Made by a program: the position numbers and the translations under genes. This document shows positions 38,260 to 47,662 of a stretch of DNA of 63,062 nucleotides, piece after piece (position 1 is the stretch's first letter; each line of letters begins with the position of its first letter). The DNA comes from Flavobacteriales bacterium UBA6772 (GTDB lineage Bacteria > Bacteroidota > Bacteroidia > Flavobacteriales > UBA7430), in the NCBI GenBank assembly GCA_905182215.1, contig CAJJAI010000002.1, positions 1-63,062 on the forward strand, given 5' to 3'. Below the pieces are notes generated by a model. The model saw nothing but the letters and a program-made list of their open reading frames with translations. It was not told the origin of the DNA and searched no databases.

Positions 38260-38727
38260 ATGAAAAATTTAGATTCTTGGCTCGAAGCCTACGGAAAAAG
38301 TCATCAAAACAAAACCAATAAACTTATACATTGGATTTGTGTACCCGCTATATTTTTTTCAATACTAGCTTTACTTTCTTTTATTGAAATTCCGATACTA
38401 GAAGAATTTATTCCACCAAAAATTTCCAATTTTTCTACAGTATTTATATTCTTTGCCTTATTGTTTTACATCCGTTTATCAGTAAAAATGGCAATAGGAA
38501 TAGCTCTATTTACCCTTTTATGTTACAAAGGCATTTTTTACCTAAATAGCACAGACTATAAATTATGGATTTCCTTAGGTGTATTTATAATCGCTTGGAT
38601 AGCCCAATTTATAGGACATAAAATAGAAGGAGAAAAACCATCTTTTCTTAAAGACATTCAATTCCTTCTTATTGGTCCTGCATGGCTTATCTCTTTTATT
38701 TACAACAAACTTGGAATTAAATACTAA
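38260..38727 (+). CDS. Mpo1-like (DUF962) membrane protein
   Basis: A 155-residue protein with four predicted membrane helices. The start at MKNLDSWLEAYGKSHQN is the family opening; an earlier ATG at 38233 lies inside the purE terminator. Family histidines are visible: YGKSHQN near 11, LIHWICVP near 24 and QFIGHKIEGEKPSF near 125. The yeast member Mpo1 is an iron dioxygenase acting on 2-hydroxy fatty acids from phytosphingosine breakdown. The next gene starts one base after its stop, so it heads the lipid-export-like operon. Confidence 0.85.
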   Translation: MKNLDSWLEAYGKSHQNKTNKLIHWICVPAIFFSILALLSFIEIPILEEFIPPKISNFSTVFIFFALLFYIRLSVKMAIGIALFTLLCYKGIFYLNSTDYKLWISLGVFIIAWIAQFIGHKIEGEKPSFLKDIQFLLIGPAWLISFIYNKLGIKY

Positions 38728-38728
38728 C

Positions 38729-39466
38729 ATGAAAAAAGCCCTCTACTCCCTGCTAATAATTTTTGGTCCCAGCTCAGCACAAACCGCCTACGAAGTAATT
38801 AAGCGTGCAGACGAGCATCTAAGAGGTGTAAGTAATAAAGCAGAAATGACCATAGAAATTCAAAGACCTAAATGGACGAGAACTATGGAAATAAAAGCCT
38901 GGTCTTTAGGTTCCGAATATTCATTTATCTTCATACAAGCACCCTCAAGAGACAAGGGTAGTGTTTTCTTAAAAAGAGACAAGGAAATATGGAATTGGCA
39001 ACCAAAAATAGAGAAAGTTATAAAATTACCAGCATCTATGATGATGCAGCCTTGGATGGGATCAGATTTAACCAACGACGATTTAGTAAAAGAGTCGTCT
39101 ATATTAAATGATTATACGCACCAAATTGTTGGAGATACTATTATACAAGAACGAGCCTGCTATTCTATTGAATTGACTCCTAAAGCTGAAGCTGCTGTTG
39201 TCTGGGGTTTAATAAAAACATTTATTGGTAAAAAAGATTATTTACAATTAGGTTCTGAATTTTACGATGAAGATGGCTACTTAATAACCACAATGGAGGC
39301 TTCCGATATTAGATATTTTGGAACTAAAATTCTTCCGGCTACTATAGTCATGACTCCAATTGAAGAAAAAGGAAAAAAGACAACGATACACTACAGATCG
39401 ATTGAATTTAACATCGACATTCAAAAGGAATTCTTTTCTAAACAAAACATGAAAAGACTAAACTAA
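38729..39466 (+). CDS. LolA-like outer-membrane lipoprotein-sorting protein (COG2834)
   Basis: A 245-residue periplasmic protein with a Sec signal peptide (about 1-17, PSSAQ). A LolA/LolB-like half-barrel fold is expected (about 25-245). Diagnostic segments are KGSVFLKRDKEIWNWQP, the MMMQPWMGSDLTNDDLVKES block (about 107-126) and YFGTKILPATIVMTP. It has no lipobox cysteine, so it should be soluble in the periplasm and could carry lipid or lipoprotein between membranes. Its stop overlaps the next ATG (TAATG). The start at 38729 is preferred over an earlier frame inside the preceding gene. Confidence 0.85.
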   Translation: MKKALYSLLIIFGPSSAQTAYEVIKRADEHLRGVSNKAEMTIEIQRPKWTRTMEIKAWSLGSEYSFIFIQAPSRDKGSVFLKRDKEIWNWQPKIEKVIKLPASMMMQPWMGSDLTNDDLVKESSILNDYTHQIVGDTIIQERACYSIELTPKAEAAVVWGLIKTFIGKKDYLQLGSEFYDEDGYLITTMEASDIRYFGTKILPATIVMTPIEEKGKKTTIHYRSIEFNIDIQKEFFSKQNMKRLN

Positions 39467-40689
39467 TGAAGATGATTTTTAAAATGGCCTGGCGTAATAT
39501 CTGGCGCAATAAGCGCAGAAGTATTATTACAATTTCTTCTATTTTTTGCGCAGTATTCTTTGCTGTTTTTGCACGTTCATTTCAAATTGGTGTTTACAAT
39601 AAAATGATAGATAGTATGGTGGGGATGTATACCGGCTATCTTCAAATTCATCAAAATGGGTACTGGGAAGAACAGAGCATAGACAACAGCTTTATTCCCG
39701 ATCAAGAAACACTCGATCTAGTTAACAACAATAAATACGTAAGTAATTCAAACGAACGTCTCGAAAGCTTTGCTTTAACAGCCAGGAAAAACCTCTCTAA
39801 AGGTGCCATTGTTATGGGAGTAAACCTCGAAAAAGAAGATGGTTTAATGGATTTGACAAGTAAGTTAACGAGTGGCGAATTCCCGTCAGACACAAGCAGC
39901 TCAATTTTAATAAGCGAGGGCTTAGCAAATTACTACAACATGGCTGTTGGCGATAGTCTAATTTTTTTAGGACAAGGCTATCATGGCGCAAGTGCAAACG
40001 GAATTTATCCGGTTCATGGAATATTAAAATTCTCAATGCCCATATTAAACGAACGATTGGTGTTGATGCCCATTTTAGCAGCACAAGATCTTTACGCAGC
40101 TCCAAATAGATTAACCTCATTAGTCCTTCAAATTGACAAACCATCTCATTTAAACAAACTGCAAAAACAAGTAGCCTCTGAACTTGATTTAGTTCAATAC
40201 GAATTATTAAATTGGAAAGTACTACTCCCAGAATTGGTTCAAACAATTCAAGCAGACAGTGCAGGAGGAATCATCATACTTGGTATATTGTACATGATAA
40301 TTTCTTTCGGAATTCTTGGAACTTTATTAATGATGACCGCAGAACGAATGTATGAGTTTGGTATTCTTATTTCCATAGGCATGCGAAAGGGAAAACTTAT
40401 ATTTACAATGATTTTAGAAAGTTTAATGATGGGATTAATTGCATGCATTCTAGGTATTATAGTTGTAACTCCGGTTCGTTACTATTTTAAAGCATACCCA
40501 ATTAGACTTGGCGGTAAAGCGGCTGAATCTATTGAAGAATATGGTTTTGAACCGGTTATTCAAGCCTCAACACAAATAGACATCGCCTTAAATCATGCCT
40601 CCATTGTAATGCTCATAGTGCTCATTTGTACTTCGTATCCAATATGGAAAATACTTCGTTTACAACCCATTAAAGCCATGCGCACCTAA
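39466..40689 (+). CDS. ABC transporter permease, FtsX/LolE type (first)
   Basis: A 407-residue inner-membrane permease: an N-terminal helix (about 18-40) preceded by the MAWRNIWRNKRRS motif, a large periplasmic domain (about 45-265) and three C-terminal helices, giving the MacB/FtsX/LolCE topology. The N-terminal WRN signature and the ending LRLQPIKAMRT are typical. These permeases usually act by mechanotransmission rather than through a channel. It overlaps both neighbours by one base (TAATG), implying coupled translation in fixed ratio with the second permease. Confidence 0.9.
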   Translation: MKMIFKMAWRNIWRNKRRSIITISSIFCAVFFAVFARSFQIGVYNKMIDSMVGMYTGYLQIHQNGYWEEQSIDNSFIPDQETLDLVNNNKYVSNSNERLESFALTARKNLSKGAIVMGVNLEKEDGLMDLTSKLTSGEFPSDTSSSILISEGLANYYNMAVGDSLIFLGQGYHGASANGIYPVHGILKFSMPILNERLVLMPILAAQDLYAAPNRLTSLVLQIDKPSHLNKLQKQVASELDLVQYELLNWKVLLPELVQTIQADSAGGIIILGILYMIISFGILGTLLMMTAERMYEFGILISIGMRKGKLIFTMILESLMMGLIACILGIIVVTPVRYYFKAYPIRLGGKAAESIEEYGFEPVIQASTQIDIALNHASIVMLIVLICTSYPIWKILRLQPIKAMRT

Positions 40690-41906
40690 TGAAAACAATA
40701 CTAAAAATTGCCTGGAGAAATATATGGAGAACCCCAATGCGATCACTAATTGTAATTAGTTCAATAGTAATGGGGATATGGGCAGGAATATTTGTGGTGG
40801 CTTTTAGTTATGGCTTAAACAAACAACGCACACAAAACAGCATCAAAAACTCGATTTCTCATATACAAATTCACCATCCAGAATACCAAAAAGATTACGA
40901 TAGTAAATTTTATCTTAAAGAGCCAGATCTCATAAAGACCACTCTAGATGGAGACAGTACTATAAAAGCCTATGCGTTTCGTTCCTTGCTTAATGGAATG
41001 GTGAGTTCTCCTGTTAAAAGTAGTGGTGTGCGTATTATTGGGGTCAATAAAAATCAAGAAAAAGAACTCACCAGTATTTATGCAGGTCTTGTAAACGGAA
41101 ACTACTTTGAAAGTAAAAGAAGAAATCCTATACTTGTTGGTCAAGCACTTGCCGAAAAGTTGAAAATTAAGGTGCAATCAAAAGTTGTGCTCACTTTTCA
41201 GGATAGTGAAAATAATATTGTTTCGGGTGCTTTTAGAGTTTGTGGAATATTTAAAACACAGTATACTAAACACGACCAAGGGAATGTTTTTATTGAAAAT
41301 AAAGACATTCAAAGACTTCTAAAATCTGAAGAATTTCATCAAGTTGCGCTGCTTTGTAATTCTATAGAACAAGTGGACTCTACTTATAAAAAGCTTAAAA
41401 CTAACTTAACCAACTACGAGGTAAAAGACTGGAAAAGCATTTCGCCGGAGCTGGCCTATGCAGACAAGATTATGGAGTCCTGGCTTTTTCTAATTATGGT
41501 TATTATAATGCTAGCTTTAATATTTGGAATAATAAACACCATGTTGATGGCTATTTTTGAACGACGAAAAGAACTTGGTATGCTAATGGCTATTGGAATG
41601 AATCGCTCGAAAATATTCTTTTTAGTACTTACAGAAACCTTATTTCTATCGATAATTGGAGCTCCAACAGGATTACTTTTAGGAGCTTTAACCATAAAAA
41701 TTACCTCACAAACAGGAATTAACCTAGGCATTATTGCTCAAGGTTTAGAATCTGTAGGACTTAGTGCTATTATCTACCCAGAAATACAGCCGCACTTTTA
41801 CTTATTTATTACGATAATGGTATTTTTATTTACCTTAATAGCAGCAATTTACCCCTCGCGTAAAGCATTAAAACTAAAGCCAACCGAAGCAATTAGAACC
41901 ATCTAA
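40689..41906 (+). CDS. ABC transporter permease, FtsX/LolE type (second)
   Basis: A 405-residue permease homologous to the preceding one: IAWRNIWRTPMRS at the N-terminus, one N-terminal helix, a periplasmic domain (about 45-260) and three C-terminal helices, ending LKLKPTEAIRTI. Two unequal permeases imply a heterodimer, as in LolC/LolE. The ATPase gene starts one base after its stop. Confidence 0.9.
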   Translation: MKTILKIAWRNIWRTPMRSLIVISSIVMGIWAGIFVVAFSYGLNKQRTQNSIKNSISHIQIHHPEYQKDYDSKFYLKEPDLIKTTLDGDSTIKAYAFRSLLNGMVSSPVKSSGVRIIGVNKNQEKELTSIYAGLVNGNYFESKRRNPILVGQALAEKLKIKVQSKVVLTFQDSENNIVSGAFRVCGIFKTQYTKHDQGNVFIENKDIQRLLKSEEFHQVALLCNSIEQVDSTYKKLKTNLTNYEVKDWKSISPELAYADKIMESWLFLIMVIIMLALIFGIINTMLMAIFERRKELGMLMAIGMNRSKIFFLVLTETLFLSIIGAPTGLLLGALTIKITSQTGINLGIIAQGLESVGLSAIIYPEIQPHFYLFITIMVFLFTLIAAIYPSRKALKLKPTEAIRTI

Positions 41907-41907
41907 C

Positions 41908-42591
41908 ATGGAAATAATAAAAACAAATAAGCTTACTAAGATTTACAACAATAACGGCATGAAAGTTTTGGCTGTAAATAACGTGGACTTGAGTATTAAT
42001 GAAGGAGAGTTTACTGCAATAGTTGGCCCATCTGGATCAGGAAAAACAACCTTACTCAATATGATTGGCGGTTTAGACAACATAACGCACGGAAGAGTAG
42101 AAATTTCTGGAACAGACATTAGTACCTTGACTGATAATCAGCTCATTGACTTTAGACTACAAAATATTGGCTTTGTTTTTCAAGCCTATAACTTAATACC
42201 TGTATTAACAGCAAAAGAAAATGTAGAGTTTATTATGCTACTACAAGGTATCTCTGAAAAAGAAAGAAAACTAAGAAGTGAAGAATTATTGAGAGATGTA
42301 GGCTTAGTAGACAAACTTAATGTTAGACCCAATCAGCTATCAGGTGGCCAGCAACAACGAGTAGCAGTTGCTCGCGCTTTAGCCTCAAAGCCAAGTTTTA
42401 TTTTAGCAGACGAACCTACTGCAAATTTAGACAGCAGCTCTACAGCAAATCTTTTAGACATGATGGCAGAAATGAATGAGAAAGAAAAGGTTACTTTTTT
42501 ATTCTCAACTCATGACCAACGGGTTATAGATAGAGCCAAAAGAATTATTACAATTGAAGATGGAAAAATTATAAGTGATGAAAGAACTTAG
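41908..42591 (+). CDS. ABC transporter ATP-binding protein, LolD/MacB type
   Basis: A 227-residue ATPase: Walker [10 protein letters not shown] (about 39-47), Q-loop FVFQAYNL, signature [15 protein letters not shown], Walker [14 protein letters not shown] and the H-loop STHD. It energises the two FtsX-type permeases encoded just upstream. The gene end overlaps the beta-barrel gene by 14 bases. Confidence 0.95.
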   Translation: MEIIKTNKLTKIYNNNGMKVLAVNNVDLSINEGEFTAIVGPSGSGKTTLLNMIGGLDNITHGRVEISGTDISTLTDNQLIDFRLQNIGFVFQAYNLIPVLTAKENVEFIMLLQGISEKERKLRSEELLRDVGLVDKLNVRPNQLSGGQQQRVAVARALASKPSFILADEPTANLDSSSTANLLDMMAEMNEKEKVTFLFSTHDQRVIDRAKRIITIEDGKIISDERT

Positions 42592-43699
42592 GAAATTCAT
42601 TTTATTTTTCAGCATAATATCATCGCTTCAGGCACAAACAAGTTTAGAGTACGATTATTATGCAAGTAATTTTAATAGCTTTAATTTCTTAAATAGCGAA
42701 CTCGCCTCACTCACTCAAATTTCTAATACCTGGAACGATCAACAAATTCATTTTCGTTGGAACGGACACCTCTATCAAGGAAAGAACCTAAGTTTACATG
42801 GAAGTATTCGCAACAGACTGTTTGCAGGGTTTACATGGCAAGAGAACCTAAATAATTTTAAAAAACAACTAGACATAGATTTCTTAGACCTGACTTCTAT
42901 TAATACAAAAAACTTGGGTATTCACCACCAGATAGATCGACTATATGGAGAGTGGGAAAAAGGCAAAGTAAATATTAGAATAGGAAGACAAAGAATAAAT
43001 TGGGGAATTCAAAACTATTGGAATTCTCATGATCTTTTCAATCAAATAAATTTCCTAAATTTCGATTATATCGAGAATCCTGGTACCGATGCTATTAGAA
43101 TTCAATACTACCAAGGAAACAATTCTTTTGAAATTGCTCTTAATTCAAAAATCCATGCAGGTTTGTATAAGTTTAACTTATATAAATACGACTTTCAAAT
43201 TCTTTTAGCAAAGTATTACGAAGACTACTCGATTGGTTTTGGTTGGGCTGGACAAATAAAAAATGCTGGTTTTAAAGGAGAGTTTAACTATTTTATGAGT
43301 TCAGAAGAAACTGCAGATGCATTGGTGGGTAGCCTTAGTTTTGATTATAGTTTCAAAAATGGGATATACCTTAGTACGGGATGCTTGTATAGAAATCAAG
43401 TTGAAGAATTTAATCCTTTAAGCTTATATAGTTTGGATGTATCTGCAAAAAGTCCGATGCCATTTCAATACAATTTCTTGTATCAAATTATCTATCCAGT
43501 TCACCCATTGGTAAAGATAGGCGGAGCTCTTATTCACGATGCGGAGCTAGATATTGTTGTCTTAAACCCACAACTAAGTGTTTCTGTATCCGAATCTTTA
43601 GATTTAATGCTGGGAAGTCAAATGACTTTCCTAAAAATCTTAGACAAATTAGAAGACATTAATCAAATTGCATATACCCGACTTCAATGGAACTTATAA
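42578..43699 (+). CDS. Outer-membrane porin-like beta-barrel protein of the ABC operon
   Basis: A 373-residue protein with a signal peptide (about 1-20, SSLQAQ) and a body of alternating amphipathic strands ending in an aromatic/Leu C-terminus (RLQWNL). The segment YGEWEKGKVNIRIGRQRINWG (near 125-145) resembles DUF1302/alginate-export-like barrels. The ATG at 42578 is preferred to the GTG one codon earlier. It is the last gene of the operon and probably its outer-membrane component. It converges on aroB with a 6-base overlap. Confidence 0.75.
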   Translation: MKELRKFILFFSIISSLQAQTSLEYDYYASNFNSFNFLNSELASLTQISNTWNDQQIHFRWNGHLYQGKNLSLHGSIRNRLFAGFTWQENLNNFKKQLDIDFLDLTSINTKNLGIHHQIDRLYGEWEKGKVNIRIGRQRINWGIQNYWNSHDLFNQINFLNFDYIENPGTDAIRIQYYQGNNSFEIALNSKIHAGLYKFNLYKYDFQILLAKYYEDYSIGFGWAGQIKNAGFKGEFNYFMSSEETADALVGSLSFDYSFKNGIYLSTGCLYRNQVEEFNPLSLYSLDVSAKSPMPFQYNFLYQIIYPVHPLVKIGGALIHDAELDIVVLNPQLSVSVSESLDLMLGSQMTFLKILDKLEDINQIAYTRLQWNL

Positions 43700-44776
43700 G
43701 GATTCGTTTAAAAACGAATTATATCTGTACATTGCCTCTTCTATTACATTCTCACTAACCGTTTTATTGTAATCTGCTTGGCCTATTTTATTCAATAAAG
43801 TAAAGTTAATTTGAGCTCCGTCACTTTTCTTATCATGACGCATCCACTCTATTAAATCACTAAAGTCTTCTTCTTTAATTGGCTCTAAATTAAAAATTCC
43901 TTTTAAGCTGTCTAGAATTATAGAACACTCTTCTGAAGTAAGACTATTCGTCATTTGTGAAAGAATTGTTTCTACAGCCAAACCTATAGCAACTGCTTCG
44001 CCATGTAATAAATCACCTTTATTTTCTAGCGCATTACTCTCTAATGCATGTCCAATAGTATGGCCAAAGTTTAGGGTTTTACGAATTCCTTTTTCTTCCC
44101 AGTCTTCTAGAACTATAGTGTTTTTAATGGTAATAGATTTCTGTAGTAAGGCGATAAGGAATTCTTCGTTTTGCAAATCCATTCCTGATAAAAAAGTCCA
44201 ATAATCGGCATCAGCTATTAAAGCGTGTTTTAAAACCTCTGCCAAACCACTCAACCAATGACGCTCTGGAAGTGTGTTTAAGAATTTTGGATCTACCAAT
44301 ACGATATCTGGATTTCTAAAAAGGCCAATTTGATTTTTATGCGCACCTAAATCAACTGCCAACTTACCTCCTATTGAGGCATCAACTTGAGCTAAAAGTG
44401 TAGTTGGGATATGAAAAAATTTAATTCCTCTTTTGTATAATGAAGCAATCATTCCACCCATGTCGCAGACTACACCACCACCTAAATTTACAAAAATTGC
44501 TTTTCTATCCGCTTTAGACTCCCCTATAGTTTCCCAAACTTCCTGGCAAATAGAAAGTGTCTTGTTATGCTCTCCAGACTCTATCTCTATAAGCTCCGAA
44601 CCTATAAGCATAGGGACTTGACCAATAAGGTGTGGTAGGCAATGTTTTGCAGAATTCTCATCGCAAAAAATGAAAATATTAGAATATTCACCTTGACAAT
44701 CCTCGAGGATACTATTAAAGTCCTCCAAAACATCCTTACCTATATATACTGAGTAGTTATTAGATTTTACTTCCAC
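43694..44776 (-). CDS. aroB: 3-dehydroquinate synthase
   Basis: Second step of the shikimate pathway, converting DAHP to 3-dehydroquinate with NAD and a metal. The start is set at GTG 44776, giving 360 residues. A longer frame from ATG 44818 would begin upstream of a TATCTTTG promoter box (44809-44802) and has an unrelated hydrophobic N-terminus. Motifs: NLGGGVVCDMGGMIAS, IPTTLLAQVDASIGGK, LKHALIAD and the zinc-ligand region NFGHTIGHALE plus LLHGEAVAIG. It converges on the beta-barrel gene. Confidence 0.95.
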   Translation of the reverse strand: MEVKSNNYSVYIGKDVLEDFNSILEDCQGEYSNIFIFCDENSAKHCLPHLIGQVPMLIGSELIEIESGEHNKTLSICQEVWETIGESKADRKAIFVNLGGGVVCDMGGMIASLYKRGIKFFHIPTTLLAQVDASIGGKLAVDLGAHKNQIGLFRNPDIVLVDPKFLNTLPERHWLSGLAEVLKHALIADADYWTFLSGMDLQNEEFLIALLQKSITIKNTIVLEDWEEKGIRKTLNFGHTIGHALESNALENKGDLLHGEAVAIGLAVETILSQMTNSLTSEECSIILDSLKGIFNLEPIKEEDFSDLIEWMRHDKKSDGAQINFTLLNKIGQADYNKTVSENVIEEAMYRYNSFLNESL

Positions 44777-44801
44777 AAAACAATTGTTAATTAGTAAAAA
44801 A

Positions 44802-44809
44802 CAAAGATA
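44802..44809 (-). promoter_or_regulatory. Putative -7 box of aroB (TATCTTTG)
   Basis: Exact TAnnTTTG on the minus strand, 25 bases before the GTG start. It is the main evidence against the longer reading frame. Confidence 0.6.
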
Positions 44810-44851
44810 TAAAAGCAATGTTTAACAGCTTTAATAGCTTGCTATTTTATT

Positions 44852-44859
44852 TATATTTG
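44852..44859 (+). promoter_or_regulatory. Putative -7 box of the proline dehydrogenase gene (TATATTTG)
   Basis: Exact TAnnTTTG followed by C, ending 18 bases before the ATG. It is divergent from the aroB box. Confidence 0.6.
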
Positions 44860-44877
44860 CAGCACTAAAGTGAAATT

Positions 44878-46041
44878 ATGGTATCGTTTAACAACACTGA
44901 AATAGCTTTTCGTTCTAAATCGAATGCAAAGTTAAGAAAAGCCTATTATTTATTTAAATTAATGGGTAAGCCTACTCTAGCTTCTGCTGGAGGTAAGCTA
45001 GCCGAACTTGCTTTTTCGCTACGTCTTCCGATAGGAGGGATTATCAGAAAAACCGTTTTCCAACAATTTTGTGGGGGCGAAAGTATGGAGCAATGTGCGT
45101 TAAAGATTGAAGAACTTGCAGTATCAAACGTAAAAACTATTTTAGATTATTCGGTTGAAGGAAAAGCTTCTGAAAAGGATTTTAACCGAACAATGAAGCA
45201 AACCTTAGCTTCGTTAGATTTCGCACATAAAAACGAGAACATTCCCTTTGCCGTTTTTAAAATTACTGGTGTTGCACGTTTCGGCCTTCTAGAAAAGGTG
45301 AATTATGGGAAAACACTTACTGAAACAGAAGAACAGGAATACGATAGAGCTTTACACAGAATAAGTAAAATTTGTAAGAAAGCTGCGCAATTTAAAATTC
45401 CTGTGATGATAGATGCAGAGGAAAGTTGGATTCAAGATGCCATTGATGGGATTGTAGAAGACATGATGAAAGTCTATAATAAAGAGGCTGCTATTATATA
45501 CAATACGCTACAGATGTACCGCCACGATCGCTTAGATTATTTTAAGCGTATTCACCAAGACTCTAAGCACAATGGTTATTTCTTGGGAATGAAATTGGTG
45601 AGAGGTGCTTATATGGAAAAGGAAAATGAACGTGCCCTAAAAAATGGATACGAAACTCCTATACAAGCCAATAAAGATGCGAGTGATACCGATTACGATG
45701 CTGCCTTAAAATATGCCTGCGAAAATATTCATGGCATTTCTATATGTGCAGGTACGCACAACGAGAAGAGTTCTTTACAGTTAATTAAGCTGATGGAATT
45801 GTATGAGATTGAAAAAAACGATCCGAAAGTGTACTTCGCTCAACTCTTGGGTATGAGCGACCACATAAGCTTTAACCTTGCCGAAGATGGTTTTAATACC
45901 GTTAAATATGTACCCTACGGACCTGTAAAAGACGTACTTCCTTACCTTATTCGTAGAGCAGAAGAAAACACTTCTATTGCTGGACAAACAGGAAGAGAAT
46001 TGAATTTAATTCAAGCGGAGATTAAACGTAGAAAAAAGTAG
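44878..46041 (+). CDS. Proline dehydrogenase
   Basis: A 387-residue monofunctional FAD-dependent enzyme that oxidises proline to pyrroline-5-carboxylate and feeds electrons to quinone. The TIM-barrel segments include FAVFKITGVARFG, PVMIDAEESW, LVRGAYMEKE (about 240-249) and the C-terminal RRAEENTSI substrate-binding helix. There is no PutA-type DNA-binding or dehydrogenase domain; the P5C dehydrogenase is elsewhere. The length fits the family of proteins in Bacteroidota. Confidence 0.95.
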   Translation: MVSFNNTEIAFRSKSNAKLRKAYYLFKLMGKPTLASAGGKLAELAFSLRLPIGGIIRKTVFQQFCGGESMEQCALKIEELAVSNVKTILDYSVEGKASEKDFNRTMKQTLASLDFAHKNENIPFAVFKITGVARFGLLEKVNYGKTLTETEEQEYDRALHRISKICKKAAQFKIPVMIDAEESWIQDAIDGIVEDMMKVYNKEAAIIYNTLQMYRHDRLDYFKRIHQDSKHNGYFLGMKLVRGAYMEKENERALKNGYETPIQANKDASDTDYDAALKYACENIHGISICAGTHNEKSSLQLIKLMELYEIEKNDPKVYFAQLLGMSDHISFNLAEDGFNTVKYVPYGPVKDVLPYLIRRAEENTSIAGQTGRELNLIQAEIKRRKK

Positions 46042-46054
46042 TAAAATCTGAGAA

Positions 46055-46438
46055 TTAGTCACAAGAAGTACAACCTGTCACCTGTAAACTCAATACATTA
46101 GAAAGACTGTCGCAGTCGTCTAATCTAAAACCTGTATAAGACTGATCTTCAACTTCAATTGTGTAAGTACGACACATTCCATCAACATCACTTGCACGAA
46201 AATCTACATCTAAATCGCCGTCTTTAAAAACCTTCTCAAAAGAACTCGCATTAAGTCCTAAACAAGTAAGCTGACACATAGCTTTATCGGAAATACTGAA
46301 ATTTTGAGCACGTAAATGTTTTACAGTACGGGCATTGGGGAAATAGGAAAAATCTATATCTCTATCGCCAAAAAACATAATGGAAGCTGCAATTCCAAGT
46401 CCAACACCCACTAAGTATAAAAATATTCTTCTTAACAT
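46055..46438 (-). CDS. Small membrane-anchored Cys-containing protein (possibly DUF4258)
   Basis: A 127-residue protein with one N-terminal membrane helix (about 5-24) and an exposed domain containing FSYFPNARTVKHLR near 30-44. Five to seven cysteines follow (MCQLTCLG, MCRTY, DDCDS and a terminal TGCTSCD). The NART motif and arrangement resemble DUF4258 proteins that sit next to alanine dehydrogenase in flavobacteria, but I am not certain. It follows ald by 10 bases and is likely co-transcribed. Confidence 0.6.
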   Translation of the reverse strand: MLRRIFLYLVGVGLGIAASIMFFGDRDIDFSYFPNARTVKHLRAQNFSISDKAMCQLTCLGLNASSFEKVFKDGDLDVDFRASDVDGMCRTYTIEVEDQSYTGFRLDDCDSLSNVLSLQVTGCTSCD

Positions 46439-46448
46439 GCTCTTAAAT

Positions 46449-47660
46449 TTAAAGCCCCAAAAGTAGTCTTATTTCTTTGTACGGCAACTCAAACCAGCCA
46501 CCAATACCCTTGTTTGTAATAATTCCATTGTACACGTAAACCCCGCCTCTAATATTAGGCGAACGTAACAACATTCCTTGAACTCCACCGCCATCGCCCA
46601 CTTTCAATAAAATTGGGGCCAAAATATTACTAAGCGAATAAGAAGCTGTTTTTGCTGAGCGCGAAGCTATATTAGGTACACAATAATGGATTACATCGTG
46701 TTTAGTAAAAGTGGGTATTTCATGGCTTGTAATCTCTGAAGTTTCAAAACAGCCACCTTGATCAATACTCACATCAACAATTACCGACTTAGGCTTCATC
46801 ATCTGCACCATCGCGTCTGTTATTACGCAGGGAGTTCTACCGCTTTCGGCACGCAAAGCACCAATGGCTACATCGGCTCTTTTTAAAGCTTTTTCTAATA
46901 CTTTAGGTTGTAGAATAGAAGTTGCAACTCGTAAATTTAAATCCGTTTGAATTCTTCGTAGTCTCGCAATAGAATTATCGAAAACTTTTACCGAAGCTCC
47001 AAGAGCCATGGCAGATCGGGCTGCATATTCTGCAACCGTTCCTGCACCAATAATCACCACTTGCGTGGGACTGACTCCAGCAATACCACCCATAAGCACA
47101 CCTCTACCACCGGCAGAAGTACTTAGCAATTCGGCGGCAATCAAAATAGAAGAGGTTCCAGCAATCTCGCTCATAGAACGAACTATAGGAAAGGAGCCTG
47201 TTTCATCTTGAATATAATCGAAAGCTACAGCAGTAACTTTTTTTTCCATTAATTTTTTAAAGTAAGTAGCCGTTTGTGTTTTTAACTGAAGTGCCGAAAT
47301 TAAACACTGATTGTGTTTAAAATAATCCAATTCGCTTATACTAGGTGGCTCAACCTTAAGGATGATATCTGCCTGATAAACCTCTTTTACATCGTAACAA
47401 ATTTTCGCGCCCGAATCGGAATATTCTTTATCCGTAAAAGAACTAGATACTCCAGCATTGGTTTCAATGTAAACTTTATGTCCATTACTCACTAACAAGG
47501 CTACAGCGCCAGGAACTAAAGGAACTCTATGTTCCTGAAAAGCCCTTTCTTTTGGAATACCGATGAACAATGCTTGTTTTTTTGTCGCTAGCTCCAGCAT
47601 TTCTGGCTGAGGCATTAAAAATTCATCGTGTAAAAAACTAAGGATATCGGGCTTACTCAT
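46449..47660 (-). CDS. ald: Alanine dehydrogenase
   Basis: A 403-residue member of the alanine dehydrogenase/PNT family that converts alanine to pyruvate and ammonium with NAD. Features: IGIPKERAFQEHRVPLVPGAV (substrate site, about 33-53), KVEPP near 105, the Rossmann motif VIIGAGTVAEYAAR near 205, and VDVSIDQGGCFETS (about 295-308). It has an N-terminal extension of about 30 residues relative to Bacillus Ald, as usual in Bacteroidota. It lies 2 bases after tsaE. Confidence 0.92.
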   Translation of the reverse strand: MSKPDILSFLHDEFLMPQPEMLELATKKQALFIGIPKERAFQEHRVPLVPGAVALLVSNGHKVYIETNAGVSSSFTDKEYSDSGAKICYDVKEVYQADIILKVEPPSISELDYFKHNQCLISALQLKTQTATYFKKLMEKKVTAVAFDYIQDETGSFPIVRSMSEIAGTSSILIAAELLSTSAGGRGVLMGGIAGVSPTQVVIIGAGTVAEYAARSAMALGASVKVFDNSIARLRRIQTDLNLRVATSILQPKVLEKALKRADVAIGALRAESGRTPCVITDAMVQMMKPKSVIVDVSIDQGGCFETSEITSHEIPTFTKHDVIHYCVPNIASRSAKTASYSLSNILAPILLKVGDGGGVQGMLLRSPNIRGGVYVYNGIITNKGIGGWFELPYKEIRLLLGL

Positions 47661-47662
47661 AG

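Noticed and set aside
44777..44818. ATG start at 44818 for aroB
   Set aside because: It lies upstream of a perfect TATCTTTG box for the gene and gives an unrelated hydrophobic N-terminus; GTG 44776 gives the family length.
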